Shown piece after piece: positions 38,555-46,989 of a DNA stretch of 64,000 nt (position 1 is the first letter of the stretch; every line of letters begins with the position of its first letter). The notes beneath the pieces are model-generated. The model was not told the DNA's origin. It did not search any database and worked only from the letters and a program-made list of their open reading frames with translations. A program made the position numbers and the translations under genes. The DNA lies in contig NZ_CP041243.1 of the NCBI RefSeq assembly GCF_006547065.1, positions 945,001-1,009,000 on the forward strand. Direction: 5' to 3'. This DNA comes from Brevundimonas sp. M20 (GTDB lineage Bacteria > Pseudomonadota > Alphaproteobacteria > Caulobacterales > Caulobacteraceae).

Positions 38555-39406
38555 TCAAGCCCATTCTTCGTCCCACTGGAAGGCCTTGTCGAGCCAGTCG
38601 CCGAGGCGGCCGTCGGGACGGGCGAGGGCGTGGATGCGGTCCATCTCTTCCGCCGACAGTTCGAAGTCGAAGATGTCGAAGCTTTCCTCGGCGCGGCTGA
38701 CCTTGCTGGTGCGGGGGATGGCGATGATGTTCTGCTGGATCAGCCAGCGCAGGGTGACCTGACCGGCGGACTTGCCGTGCGCCTTGCCGATCTCGATCAG
38801 GGTCGGATCGGTGGCGATGTTGCCTTGGGCCAGCGGCGACCATGCGGTGATCGACGAGCCCAGTTCCTTCGCCGTGGCGATCAGCGACGTGAGTTTCAGG
38901 TAGGGGTGATACTCGACCTGGTTGGTGACCAGTTTCGCCTTCGACAGGGTCTGGGCGCGGGCGAAGTCGAACGACGGGAAGTTCGACAGGCCGATGCTCT
39001 TCGTGAAGCCCTGCTCCAGCGCCTCATTGAGGGCGCCCAGCGTCTCCTCGAACGACGGCTCGGGTTTGGGCCAGTGCAGCAGCAGCAGGTCGGGCGTGAA
39101 GCCCAGCGCCTCGGCGGACTCCTTCGCCTGCTTCAGCAGGTCGGCGCGGTGGAAGTGCGCGACCCAGATCTTGGTCGTCAGCCAGATGTCCTCGCGCTTC
39201 ACATGGCCGGCGGCGATGGCGTCGCGGATGCCGTCGCCGACCGCCGCCTCGTTCTTGTAAATCCACGCCGTGTCGATGTGGCGGTAGCCGATACGCAGGG
39301 CCTCGGCGACCATCTTGCGGGCGTCGGCCGGCTCCAGATTCCAAGTCCCGAAGCCGAGCAGGGGGATGGTGTGGCCGTCGACGGTGATGGCGGGCTGGTC
39401 GGTCAT
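38555..39406 (-). CDS. Aldo/keto reductase
   Basis: A 283-residue NADPH-dependent reductase of the DkgA/DkgB-like type. The catalytic tetrad is visible as D and Y in HIDTAWIY, K in TTKIW, and H in LLLHWPK. The C-terminal signature IPRTSK is the NADPH 2'-phosphate site. It converts aldehydes or ketoaldehydes to alcohols. The substrate is unknown. It lies 26 bp from the alpha/beta hydrolase gene, which is upstream on the same strand. Confidence 0.93.
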   Translation of the reverse strand: MTDQPAITVDGHTIPLLGFGTWNLEPADARKMVAEALRIGYRHIDTAWIYKNEAAVGDGIRDAIAAGHVKREDIWLTTKIWVAHFHRADLLKQAKESAEALGFTPDLLLLHWPKPEPSFEETLGALNEALEQGFTKSIGLSNFPSFDFARAQTLSKAKLVTNQVEYHPYLKLTSLIATAKELGSSITAWSPLAQGNIATDPTLIEIGKAHGKSAGQVTLRWLIQQNIIAIPRTSKVSRAEESFDIFDFELSAEEMDRIHALARPDGRLGDWLDKAFQWDEEWA

Positions 39407-39432
39407 GGGAAGGCTCCGGGCAGGGGAGGCGC

Positions 39433-40311
39433 TTACCTATGCTGTGACGCCGCCGGTTCAAGCAGCCAGTCCGCAATCTTGTCCCACAAAGGCTCCATCC
39501 CCTTCCGGAATGCGCCCTCGTGGCCGATGCGCTTCAGGCTGAAATCGGCGGGCGTGTGCACGGTAATGTCGCGCGGGGCGTTGGGATAGACCTGCATCAG
39601 GATCGGCCCGGTCGTGGGTGTGGCGATGGGATCGTCAGTGAATATCCACGAGTGGATCGGAGCGGTGACGGCGTCGAAGTGATGCGGCCTCAACTCATGC
39701 TTCAGCTCATCGAGGAAGTAGGGCTCCTTCAGGCACCAGCGTCGCCAGGTCTCGAAGACGCCGCGTGGCAGGTCGGTCCCGGCCCACAAGCCGCCGCCCT
39801 TGATATAGCCGTGCCGGACCAGGCTGAGCGGGCCGAAGCCGAGCCAGAAGAATAACTCCATGGGATTGTAGGACCGGTGGTGGCGGCCCCAGTAGCCGCT
39901 GCCAACCGAGACGAAGGCGTGCTTCGAAATCCGGTGCTGATTGGGCATGAAGCCGAGGAAATGGCCGCCGACGCTGTGGCCGACATGGACGACCGGCAGG
40001 TCCGGCGCGGCCTCGATCAGGGCGTCCAGCGCCGCGGGCATGTCGAGACGGCCCCAGTCGACATAGTCCATCTGCATCGCCGCCAGATCGTCTGGGCGCG
40101 AGCCCGCGATGCCGCGGAAGTCATAGGTCAGGACCGCCGCGCCCTTGCCCGCCAGATACCGGGCGAACCGGTCGTAGAACCCCTTGGGGAAGCCGGTGCC
40201 GGAACTGACCAGAACCGCCACGATCGGCTCGGAGGCGGAGACCAGCCGCATCGACAGCGGATAGCCGTCGGCGGCCGGGGCGGTGAAGTCGCGGATCGTC
40301 AGGTCGGTCAC
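39433..40311 (-). CDS. Alpha/beta hydrolase family protein
   Basis: A 292-residue cytoplasmic hydrolase. The nucleophile elbow is HVGHSVGGHF (Ser near residue 114). The oxyanion loop is SSGTGFPKGFYDRFA and a C-terminal His candidate is in KRIGHEGAFRKG. FRGIAGSRP recalls the serine-aminopeptidase-like S33 group. It starts with GTG. Substrate unknown. It probably shares a transcript with the aldo/keto reductase gene. Confidence 0.88.
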   Translation of the reverse strand: MTDLTIRDFTAPAADGYPLSMRLVSASEPIVAVLVSSGTGFPKGFYDRFARYLAGKGAAVLTYDFRGIAGSRPDDLAAMQMDYVDWGRLDMPAALDALIEAAPDLPVVHVGHSVGGHFLGFMPNQHRISKHAFVSVGSGYWGRHHRSYNPMELFFWLGFGPLSLVRHGYIKGGGLWAGTDLPRGVFETWRRWCLKEPYFLDELKHELRPHHFDAVTAPIHSWIFTDDPIATPTTGPILMQVYPNAPRDITVHTPADFSLKRIGHEGAFRKGMEPLWDKIADWLLEPAASQHR

Positions 40312-40431
40312 GATTGAGGTCCGTAGTGATTTGAAACGAACCTAGTGGATTGACCCGGCGTCAGGTCAAGAGCTTGGAGCCGGGCGACGGAACCGCTAAA
40401 GGCGGCGGCTGATTTGCCGAAGAGCCATTCC

Positions 40432-40671
40432 ATGACCGACCTTCCTGACCGCCTGTCCGTCGATCCCGACAGCAAGTTCCACGATGCCGACCTGCTGGCG
40501 CAGGGCATCGGCGTCCGCTTCAAGGGCGAGGAAAAGACCAACGTCGAGGAATACTGCATCTCGGAAGGCTGGGTCCGTCTGGCCGTCGGCAACCGTGTCG
40601 ACCGCCGCGGCAAGGCCCTGACCGTGAAGCTGCAGGGGCCTGTCGAGGTGTGGATCAAGGGCGACGCCTGA
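40432..40671 (+). CDS. DUF3297 family protein
   Basis: A 79-residue soluble protein matching DUF3297: LPDRLSVDPDSKFHDADLLAQGIGVRF, KTNVEEYCISEGWVR, DRRGKALTVKL. No function is known. The start ATG at 40432 agrees with the family; an upstream in-frame start would add six residues. It is a lone gene between a minus-strand pair and the M28 peptidase. Confidence 0.9.
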   Translation: MTDLPDRLSVDPDSKFHDADLLAQGIGVRFKGEEKTNVEEYCISEGWVRLAVGNRVDRRGKALTVKLQGPVEVWIKGDA

Positions 40672-40784
40672 GCCCTGTGACGACCGTTGAGGGCGCTGCT
40701 GACACGCGGCGCCCCGACATGCTTCCCGGTGCGACAATGTGGGTCTAGGGTCCGGCTCCATCGTTGAGTCCCACCGGAGCCGCC

Positions 40785-42215
40785 ATGCGTCTGTCCGTCC
40801 GTCTTCTCGCCGCCAGCGCCCTGGCGCTGGGCTTCGCCGCCCCGGCCTTCGCGCAGGACGCCGCGACCATCCAGCGGGCCGAGCGCATTCGGGACGCGGC
40901 GCTCGAGCAGAACATCGCGCTCGACTACGTCACCCGCCTGACCACCACCTTCGGCGCCCGTCCGGCGGGATCGCCCTCGGAGCAGGCCGCCGCCGAATGG
41001 GCGGCCGGCTACATGCGCCAGCACGGCTTCCAGAACGTCCGCATCGAAACCTTCCCGCTGATCGGCTGGGAGCGGGGCGAGGAGAGCGCCTCCATCGTCG
41101 GCGCGCATCCGCAGCGTCTGGTGGTCGCGGCGCTGGGCCATTCGCCCGGCACCAACGGCGTGATCGAGGCCGAGGTGGTGCGCTTTACCAGCCTTGAAGA
41201 CCTGAACGCCGCCCCGGCCGGCTCGTTGACCGGCAAGATCGCCTATGTCGACGCGGGCCAGATGGTCCGCATGCAGGACGGCGCCGGCTATGGTCCGCTG
41301 ACCCGCATCCGGGGCGCGGGGCCCGCCGCTGCGGCGTCCAAGGGGGCTGTGGCCTTCATCATGCGCTCGGTCGGCTCGGACGAGCACCGCATGCCGCACA
41401 CCGGCACCACCCGCTATGTCGAGGGCCGCGTGCCCCTGCCGGGCTTCGCCCTGTCGGCGCCCGACGCCAGCCAGCTGTCGCGCCTGATCGCGAGCGGCGA
41501 GACGGTGCGTCTGCGTCTGTCCTCGACCGCCCATACCTATGAGACCGTGTCCCAGAACGTGGTCGGCGAGATCACCGGCGCCTCGCGTCCGAACGAGGTG
41601 ATCGTGCTGGGCTCGCACATGGACAGCTGGGATCTGGGCACCGGCGCCATCGACGACGGCGCGGGCGGGGCGATCACCCTGGCCGCCGCCAAGGCCATCG
41701 CCGAAAGCGGTCGTCGTCCGGCCCGTACGGTGCGCGTGGTCCTGTACGGCTCGGAAGAAGTGGCCCAGCCGAACGACACCGGCAACGGTGGCGGCGCCTA
41801 TCTGCGCGGCATCGGCGCGGCGGTGGAACAGCATATCATCGCGGGCGAAAGCGACTTCGGCGCCGACCGGGTCTATGCCCTGCAGCTGCCGCCCGGCGCC
41901 CAGAACAGCGCCTTCCAGCGCGCCGCGACGCAGGTGCTGTATCCCATCGGCGTGCTGGCCTCGGCCGAGCCGGAACTGCACGGCGGCGCCGACGTCGGGC
42001 CTCTGGCCGAGGCGGGGGTGCCGGTGTTCGGCCTGAGCCAGGACGGCACCCGCTATTTCGACCTGCACCACACCGCCGACGACACCCTGGACAAGATCGA
42101 TCCGGAACAACTGAGCCAGAACGTGGCCGCGTGGGCCGGGCTGGTGTACCTGATCGCCGATTCCGACGTGGACTTCCGGGCCCTGCGCTCGGCGGCGAGT
42201 GCGCCTGCTCACTGA
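40785..42215 (+). CDS. M28-family exported aminopeptidase/carboxypeptidase-like protein
   Basis: A 476-residue protein. The signal peptide ends at PAFAQ (about residue 22). The M28 zinc site is present in order: GSHMDSWDLG (His, Asp), AIDDGAGG (bridging Asp), YGSEEV (catalytic and ligand Glu), ESDFGADRV (Asp) and a C-terminal DLHHTADDTLD (His). A protease-associated insert-like region covers about 130-240. The layout resembles carboxypeptidase Q. It should release amino acids from peptides in the periplasm. A GGAG ribosome site precedes the chosen ATG. The stop is only 9 bp before tRNA-Leu. Confidence 0.9.
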   Translation: MRLSVRLLAASALALGFAAPAFAQDAATIQRAERIRDAALEQNIALDYVTRLTTTFGARPAGSPSEQAAAEWAAGYMRQHGFQNVRIETFPLIGWERGEESASIVGAHPQRLVVAALGHSPGTNGVIEAEVVRFTSLEDLNAAPAGSLTGKIAYVDAGQMVRMQDGAGYGPLTRIRGAGPAAAASKGAVAFIMRSVGSDEHRMPHTGTTRYVEGRVPLPGFALSAPDASQLSRLIASGETVRLRLSSTAHTYETVSQNVVGEITGASRPNEVIVLGSHMDSWDLGTGAIDDGAGGAITLAAAKAIAESGRRPARTVRVVLYGSEEVAQPNDTGNGGGAYLRGIGAAVEQHIIAGESDFGADRVYALQLPPGAQNSAFQRAATQVLYPIGVLASAEPELHGGADVGPLAEAGVPVFGLSQDGTRYFDLHHTADDTLDKIDPEQLSQNVAAWAGLVYLIADSDVDFRALRSAASAPAH

Positions 42216-42224
42216 CGGATCGCC

Positions 42225-42309
42225 GCGAGCGTGGCGAAATTGGTAGACGCAGGAGACTTAAAATCTCTCGGCTTCGGCTATGCGGGTTCGAGTCCCGCCG
42301 CTCGCACCA
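42225..42309 (+). tRNA. tRNA-Leu (anticodon TAA)
   Basis: An 85-nt class II tRNA. The acceptor arms GCGAGCG and CGCTCGC pair perfectly, and ACCA is encoded. The anticodon stem GGAGA/TCTCT holds loop CTTAAAA with anticodon TAA. The long variable arm CGGCTTCGGCTATG and the T-loop GGTTCGAGTCC are as expected for tRNA-Leu. It lies directly after the M28 gene and 69 bp before the xyl repressor gene. Confidence 0.96.
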
Positions 42310-42378
42310 TCTGTGGCCCATTGGCGTATGGCCCCGCATCGCTCTAGGTTCGGGCGAAGCAGTCAACGGGGCAGGGAC

Positions 42379-43398
42379 GTGAACAAGGCCGTCAAGATCG
42401 ACGACGTGGCGCGTCTTGCGGGCGTATCGCCCATGACCGTGTCGCGGGTGATGAACCGCGCGGCCGGTGTGCGGGAAAAGACCCGCGAGGTCGTACAGGC
42501 CGCGATCGAGGAGCTGGGCTATCGCCCCAACGCCGCCGCCCGCAATCTGGCGCGAGCCGGGGCCGGGCGACTGGGCATGCTCTATTCCAATCCCAGCGCC
42601 GGATACCTGACCCAATTCCTGCTGGGCGCGCTGGAAGGCGCGCATCAGGTCGGCGCACAGCTGGTGCTCGAGAAATGCGAAGCCGATCCTGACAGTGAAA
42701 GGGCGGCGGTGACGCGGCTGGCCGAAGGCGGGGTGACGGGCGTTGTCCTGCCGCCGCCACACGGCGAGAGCTGGGCGGCTCTGGCCGCGGTCAAGGCGAA
42801 GGGGCTGGCGGTGGTCGCCGTGGCGCCGGGCCGGTTCAAGTCGGCGGCTCCGGCGATCCGCATCGACGACCTCGCGGCCTCGGCCGAGATGACCCGCTAT
42901 CTGCTGGAGCTGGGCCATCGCCGCATCGGCTTCATCAAGGGCGCCGCCAACCAGACGGCCAGCGCCGAGCGTCTGATCGGTTTCGAAACCGAGGTGGCGG
43001 CCTTCGCAGAGCCGGTGGAGGCGCTGATCGAGGCGGGCGAGTTCACCTATCGCTCGGGCTTCGACGCGGCGGAGCGACTTCTGGCGGCTGACCCGCCGCC
43101 GACAGCCATCTTCGCGTCGAACGACGATATGGCGGCTGCGGCCATCGCGGCGGCGCACCGGCGTGGGCTGGACGTGCCGCGTGACCTGACCGTGGTGGGC
43201 TTCGACGACATTCCGGTGGCGCAGGAAATCTGGCCCGCCCTGACCACCGTCCGTCAGCCGGTCGCCGAGATGGCGGAAACCGCCGTGCGCCTGTTGAGTG
43301 AGACGCAGGGCCCCGCCGACGAGGGTGAGAGCGGCGTCCAACATCTGATCCGGCACCAGCTCATTATTCGCGACTCCTCCGCGGCTCCGCGCGGCTAG
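42379..43398 (+). CDS. xylR: LacI-family repressor of the xylose locus (XylR-like)
   Basis: A 339-residue regulator. Residues 5-55 form the LacI helix-turn-helix (DDVARLAGVSPMTVSRVMN) and hinge. The rest is a periplasmic-binding-protein-like effector domain with SNDDMAAAAI and VVGFDDIPVAQ. The start is a GTG at 42379 after GGGGCAGGG. It lies directly upstream of the xylX promoter, which carries a LacI-type palindrome over the -10 region. I infer that it represses the operon until xylose or a derivative is present. The same palindrome at 58.4 kb suggests a wider regulon. Confidence in the LacI family is high; the name XylR rests on context. Confidence 0.85.
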   Translation: MNKAVKIDDVARLAGVSPMTVSRVMNRAAGVREKTREVVQAAIEELGYRPNAAARNLARAGAGRLGMLYSNPSAGYLTQFLLGALEGAHQVGAQLVLEKCEADPDSERAAVTRLAEGGVTGVVLPPPHGESWAALAAVKAKGLAVVAVAPGRFKSAAPAIRIDDLAASAEMTRYLLELGHRRIGFIKGAANQTASAERLIGFETEVAAFAEPVEALIEAGEFTYRSGFDAAERLLAADPPPTAIFASNDDMAAAAIAAAHRRGLDVPRDLTVVGFDDIPVAQEIWPALTTVRQPVAEMAETAVRLLSETQGPADEGESGVQHLIRHQLIIRDSSAAPRG

Positions 43399-43424
43399 AG
43401 CGCCGGCCGCCCGTCACGGGCCGC

Positions 43425-43463
43425 TTGACAGCTCATCTTTCTGGAAGAATGTTAGCGCTAACA
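43425..43463 (+). promoter_or_regulatory. xylX promoter with LacI-type operator
   Basis: A -35 box TTGACA (43425-43430) and a -10 box AATGTT (43448-43453) are separated by 17 bp. The perfect 14-bp palindrome TGTTAGCGCTAACA (43450-43463) overlaps the -10 and covers the expected start site, so bound repressor would block RNA polymerase. The start codon of xylX is about 40 bp downstream. The LacI-type gene ends 26 bp upstream. Confidence 0.85.
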
Positions 43464-43501
43464 TCTGACGTCCCGCACGTATGGGGCGCGAGGGGGAAGC
43501 G

Positions 43502-44650
43502 TTGCGTATACAGGACTACCTTCCGGCCGATTGGCCCGAAGCCATACTGGCTGGGCGAGTGCAAACCGGGGATGGGCCGTCGCCCGTTCTGGTTCGCGAA
43601 GGTCGTCTGATCGACGTCAGCCTTACCGCCCCCACCATGGCCGACCTGCTGGCGCGTCCTGACGCGGCGACGGTCGAGGGCGTGGATATGGGGCCTATCG
43701 CGGATATGGACTTCCGCACGACCTGGAGCGGCGGCGACATCGAGCTGCTGTCACCGGTCGACCTGCAATGCATCAAGGCCTCGGGCGTGACCTTCGCGGT
43801 CTCTGCGATGGAGCGGGTGATCGAGGAGCGCGCGCGCGGTGATTCCACCGCCGCCGAAGGCATCCGCGCCGATCTGGGCCGTCGCATCGGCGGCGATCTG
43901 TCGGCGGTGAAGCCGGGCTCGGAGCAGGCGCAGGCCCTGAAGGCCGCCCTGATCGCAGACGGCATGTGGTCCCAGTATCTGGAAGTCGCCATCGGCCCAG
44001 ACGCCGAGATTTTCACAAAGGCCCCGATCCTGTCGTCGGTCGGCTGGGGCGCCGAGGTCGGCGTCCATCCCGGCTCCGCCTGGAACAATCCTGAGCCTGA
44101 AGTGGTGCTGGTTTGCGACCCGTCGGGCCGGACGGTCGGCGCATCGCTGGGCAACGACGTCAACCTGCGCGACGTCGAGGGCCGTTCGGCTCTGCTGCTG
44201 GGCAAGGCCAAGGACAACAACGCCTCGGCCGCCATCGGCCCCTTCATCCGCCTGTTCGACGGTCGGTTCGGCATGGACGACGTCCGCAAGGCCGAGGTGC
44301 GCCTGGAGGTCATCGGACCGGACGGCTTCGTCATGGACGGGACCAGCAACATGGCCCTGATCAGCCGCGACCCGGAAGAGCTGGTGCGACAGGCGGCGGG
44401 CGCCAATCACCAGTATCCGGACGGCTTCGCCCTGTATCTCGGCACCATGTTCGCGCCGGTCGATGACCGTGGCCCGCCGGGGCTGGGCTTCACCCACAAG
44501 GTCGGGGACCGCGTGCGCGTGTCCTCGCCCAAGCTGGGCGTGCTGGAGAACATTGTGACCACGTCGGACAAGGCGCCGCCGTGGGTGTTTGGAGTGTCGG
44601 CCCTGATGCGCAACCTGGCGCAGCGCGGCCTGCTGGGGGCGAGCGTATGA
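43502..44650 (+). CDS. xylX: 2-keto-3-deoxy-D-xylonate dehydratase, FAH superfamily
   Basis: A 382-residue FAH-fold protein matching Caulobacter XylX. It converts 2-keto-3-deoxyxylonate to 2-oxoglutarate semialdehyde, step 4 of the Weimberg pathway. Conserved blocks are LLSPVDLQCIKASGVTFAVS, QYLEVAIGPDAEIFTKAP, WNNPEPEVVLVCD, GNDVNLRDVEGRSALLL and KAKDNNASAAIGPF, holding the metal-binding acids. I chose the TTG at 43502 because AGGGGGAAG lies just before it. An ATG at 43481 lacks a ribosome site and would begin in the 5' leader. The stop overlaps the xylB start (ATGA). Confidence 0.94.
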   Translation: MRIQDYLPADWPEAILAGRVQTGDGPSPVLVREGRLIDVSLTAPTMADLLARPDAATVEGVDMGPIADMDFRTTWSGGDIELLSPVDLQCIKASGVTFAVSAMERVIEERARGDSTAAEGIRADLGRRIGGDLSAVKPGSEQAQALKAALIADGMWSQYLEVAIGPDAEIFTKAPILSSVGWGAEVGVHPGSAWNNPEPEVVLVCDPSGRTVGASLGNDVNLRDVEGRSALLLGKAKDNNASAAIGPFIRLFDGRFGMDDVRKAEVRLEVIGPDGFVMDGTSNMALISRDPEELVRQAAGANHQYPDGFALYLGTMFAPVDDRGPPGLGFTHKVGDRVRVSSPKLGVLENIVTTSDKAPPWVFGVSALMRNLAQRGLLGASV

Positions 44651-45405
44651 GTGCCGCGATTTATCCGTCGCTGAAGGACAAGCTGGTCGTGGTGACCGGC
44701 GGCGGCTCGGGCATCGGCGCCGCCCTGACCGACGGGTTCGCCCGGCAGGGCGCCCGCGTGGTGTTTCTGGACATCGCGGTCGAGGACTCGAAGGCGCTGG
44801 AGGCGTCGCTGGCCGGCCTGTCGCCCGCGCCGGTCTTCCATCCCTGCAACCTGACCGACGTCGAGGCCCTGCAAGCCTGTCTGGCCGAGATCGCCGCAAC
44901 GCACGGCCCGGTCGAGGTGCTGGTCAACAACGCCGCCAACGACGACCGCCACGCGCTGGCCGAGGTCACGCCCGCCTATTGGGAGGACCGGATCGCGGTG
45001 AACCTGCGCCATCTGTATTTCGCGACCCAGTCGGTGGCTCCGGCCATGCAGGCGGCGGGGCGGGGGGTGATCCTGAACCTCGGCTCGATCAGCTGGCATC
45101 TGGGGCTGCCCGAACTTTCGCTCTACGAAACCGCCAAGGCGGGGATCGAGGGGATGACGCGGGCGCTGGCGCGGGAACTGGGCGCCGACGGCGTGCGGGT
45201 CGCCTGCATCGTGCCGGGCAATGTGAAGACCCCGCGCCAGATGAAATGGTACACCCCGGAAGGGGAGGCGGAGATCGTCGCGGCGCAATGTCTCAAGGGC
45301 CGGATCGAGCCGCGCGACGTGGCCGCGCTGGCGATGTTCCTGGCGTCGGACGACGCCCGCTTCATCACGGGACATGAGTATTTCGTGGACGCCGGCTGGC
45401 GCTAG
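44647..45405 (+). CDS. xylB: D-xylose 1-dehydrogenase, SDR family
   Basis: A 252-residue SDR close to Caulobacter XylB. It oxidises D-xylose with NAD+ to D-xylonolactone. TGGGSGIG is at residues 17-24, the NAD-selecting Asp is in FLDIA, NNAANDDRH follows strand 4, and the catalytic set is S in GSISWHLG with Y160-x3-K164. The end GHEYFVDAGWR is typical of sugar SDRs in this pathway. It overlaps xylX by 4 nt, so their translation is coupled. A second, similar SDR lies at 52.0-52.7 kb. Confidence 0.92.
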   Translation: MSAAIYPSLKDKLVVVTGGGSGIGAALTDGFARQGARVVFLDIAVEDSKALEASLAGLSPAPVFHPCNLTDVEALQACLAEIAATHGPVEVLVNNAANDDRHALAEVTPAYWEDRIAVNLRHLYFATQSVAPAMQAAGRGVILNLGSISWHLGLPELSLYETAKAGIEGMTRALARELGADGVRVACIVPGNVKTPRQMKWYTPEGEAEIVAAQCLKGRIEPRDVAALAMFLASDDARFITGHEYFVDAGWR

Positions 45406-45454
45406 GCCGACGGTGATCTGAACGGGCCGATAGAGCCCTCTGGGAGGATTGAGA

Positions 45455-46882
45455 ATGGCAGGACCGACGGGGGGCTCAGGCCCTGACATCGCGGGTGATG
45501 ACAAGGTCAACATCGGCTTCATTATCGCCATCGTGGCCGTCGCCACGATCGGTGGTCTTCTTTTCGGCTATGACTCGGGTGCGGTGAACGGCACCCAGGC
45601 GGGGCTGCAGGCGCAGTTCAATCTGGACGCCAACGGGCTGGGCTTCACGGTCGGTTCGCTGCTGATCGGTTGCGCGTTCGGCGCCTTCTTCGCCGGTCGA
45701 CTGGCGGATCTGGTCGGTCGTCGCACGGTGATGATCGTGTCGGCCGTGCTGTTCCTTGTCGGGGCCCTGATCCAGGGTGTCACCGACGTGCACGCCGTCT
45801 TCGTCGCCGCGCGGTTCGCGGGCGGCATGGCGGTCGGCGCGGCCAGCGTGCTGTCGCCGCTCTACATCTCCGAGGTCGCTCCGGCGAAAATCCGCGGACG
45901 GATGAGCACCGTGCAGCAGGTCATGATCATCAGCGGCCTGACCGCCGCCTTCCTGGTGAACTATTTCCTCGCCCAGAACGCCGGCAGCAGCTTGGGCGAG
46001 ATCGCCGGGACGACGGCATGGCGCTGGATGTATCTGGCGCAGGCCGCGCCCGCCGCCGTCTTCCTGCTGGCCCTGTTCCTGATCCCGGAAAGCCCGCGCT
46101 ATCTGGTCATGAAGGGCAAGGACCAGGCGGCCCGGGCCGTGCTGACCAAGTTGTTCGGCGCGGAGGCGGCTGCCCGCAAGATCGGCGAAATCCGCGCCAG
46201 CTTCACCGAAGGCCACCGCCCGAGCTTCAGGGACGTCACGGGCAAGTTCGGCTTCCGTCCGATCGTCTGGGCCGGTCTGGTTCTGGCGACCTTCCAGCAG
46301 TTCGTCGGCATCAACATCATCTTCTACTATGGCGAGACCCTGTGGCGGCTTGCCGGGGTGTCGGAGGAAGTCGCGCTGGAGCGCAACATCATCTCCGGCG
46401 CCGTCTCCATCGGCGCGGTGCTGCTGGCGCTGGCGGTGATCGACAAGATCGGCCGCAAGCCCCTGCTGCTGATCGGCTCGGTCGGCATGGCCCTGACGCT
46501 CGGCGCCATGACCTGGGCCTTCAGCGGCGCCGGCGCGGATGCGGCGGGGAACCTGACGCTGAGCGCCACCGCCGGCATGACCGCCCTGGTCGCCGCCAAC
46601 CTGTACGTCATCTTCTTCAACTTCAGCTGGGGCCCGGTGATGTGGGTCATGCTGGGCGAGATGTTCCCGAACCAGATGCGCGGCTCGGCGCTGGCCATCT
46701 GCGGCCTGGCCCAGTGGGGCGCGAACTATCTGGTCGTCCAGAGCTTCCCGGGCATGGCCGAAGGTATCGGTCTGGTCGGCACCTACGCCCTGTACACGGC
46801 CGCCGCCGTGATCAGCGTCTTCCTGGTCCGCTCCTTCATCAAGGAGACCAAGGGCAAGGAACTGGAAGAAATGACCGGCTGA
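45455..46882 (+). CDS. xylE: MFS sugar/H+ symporter (XylE-like)
   Basis: A 475-residue sugar porter with 12 membrane helices. The motifs GGLLFGYDSGAVNGT (helix 1), GRLADLVGRRTVM, PESPRYL after helix 6, QQFVGINIIFYYGETLW (helix 7) and DKIGRKPLL match sugar porters such as E. coli XylE. The start ATG at 45455 follows GGGAGG. It lies inside the xyl operon, 49 bp after xylB, which makes xylose the likely substrate. It crosses the inner membrane. The GGSGPDIAGDD N-terminus is an ordinary cytoplasmic tail. Confidence 0.9.
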   Translation: MAGPTGGSGPDIAGDDKVNIGFIIAIVAVATIGGLLFGYDSGAVNGTQAGLQAQFNLDANGLGFTVGSLLIGCAFGAFFAGRLADLVGRRTVMIVSAVLFLVGALIQGVTDVHAVFVAARFAGGMAVGAASVLSPLYISEVAPAKIRGRMSTVQQVMIISGLTAAFLVNYFLAQNAGSSLGEIAGTTAWRWMYLAQAAPAAVFLLALFLIPESPRYLVMKGKDQAARAVLTKLFGAEAAARKIGEIRASFTEGHRPSFRDVTGKFGFRPIVWAGLVLATFQQFVGINIIFYYGETLWRLAGVSEEVALERNIISGAVSIGAVLLALAVIDKIGRKPLLLIGSVGMALTLGAMTWAFSGAGADAAGNLTLSATAGMTALVAANLYVIFFNFSWGPVMWVMLGEMFPNQMRGSALAICGLAQWGANYLVVQSFPGMAEGIGLVGTYALYTAAAVISVFLVRSFIKETKGKELEEMTG

Positions 46883-46989
46883 CCATTCTCCCCGAACGGA
46901 GTACGGCGGGCGGCGCTTCGGATGCCTATCTGATGCGTCGCCCGTCGGGCTTCGACCTGTACGACTGACTTCTCCAAGGAATACCTCCC

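Noticed and set aside
42225..42309. tRNA-Leu as a proven attachment site
   Set aside because: No integrase gene and no second copy of the tRNA 3' end is visible; kept only as a low-interest possibility.
46883..46989. Short in-frame codons between the MFS porter and xylA
   Set aside because: The stretch has no ribosome site or start that gives more than about 30 residues, and no recognisable product.
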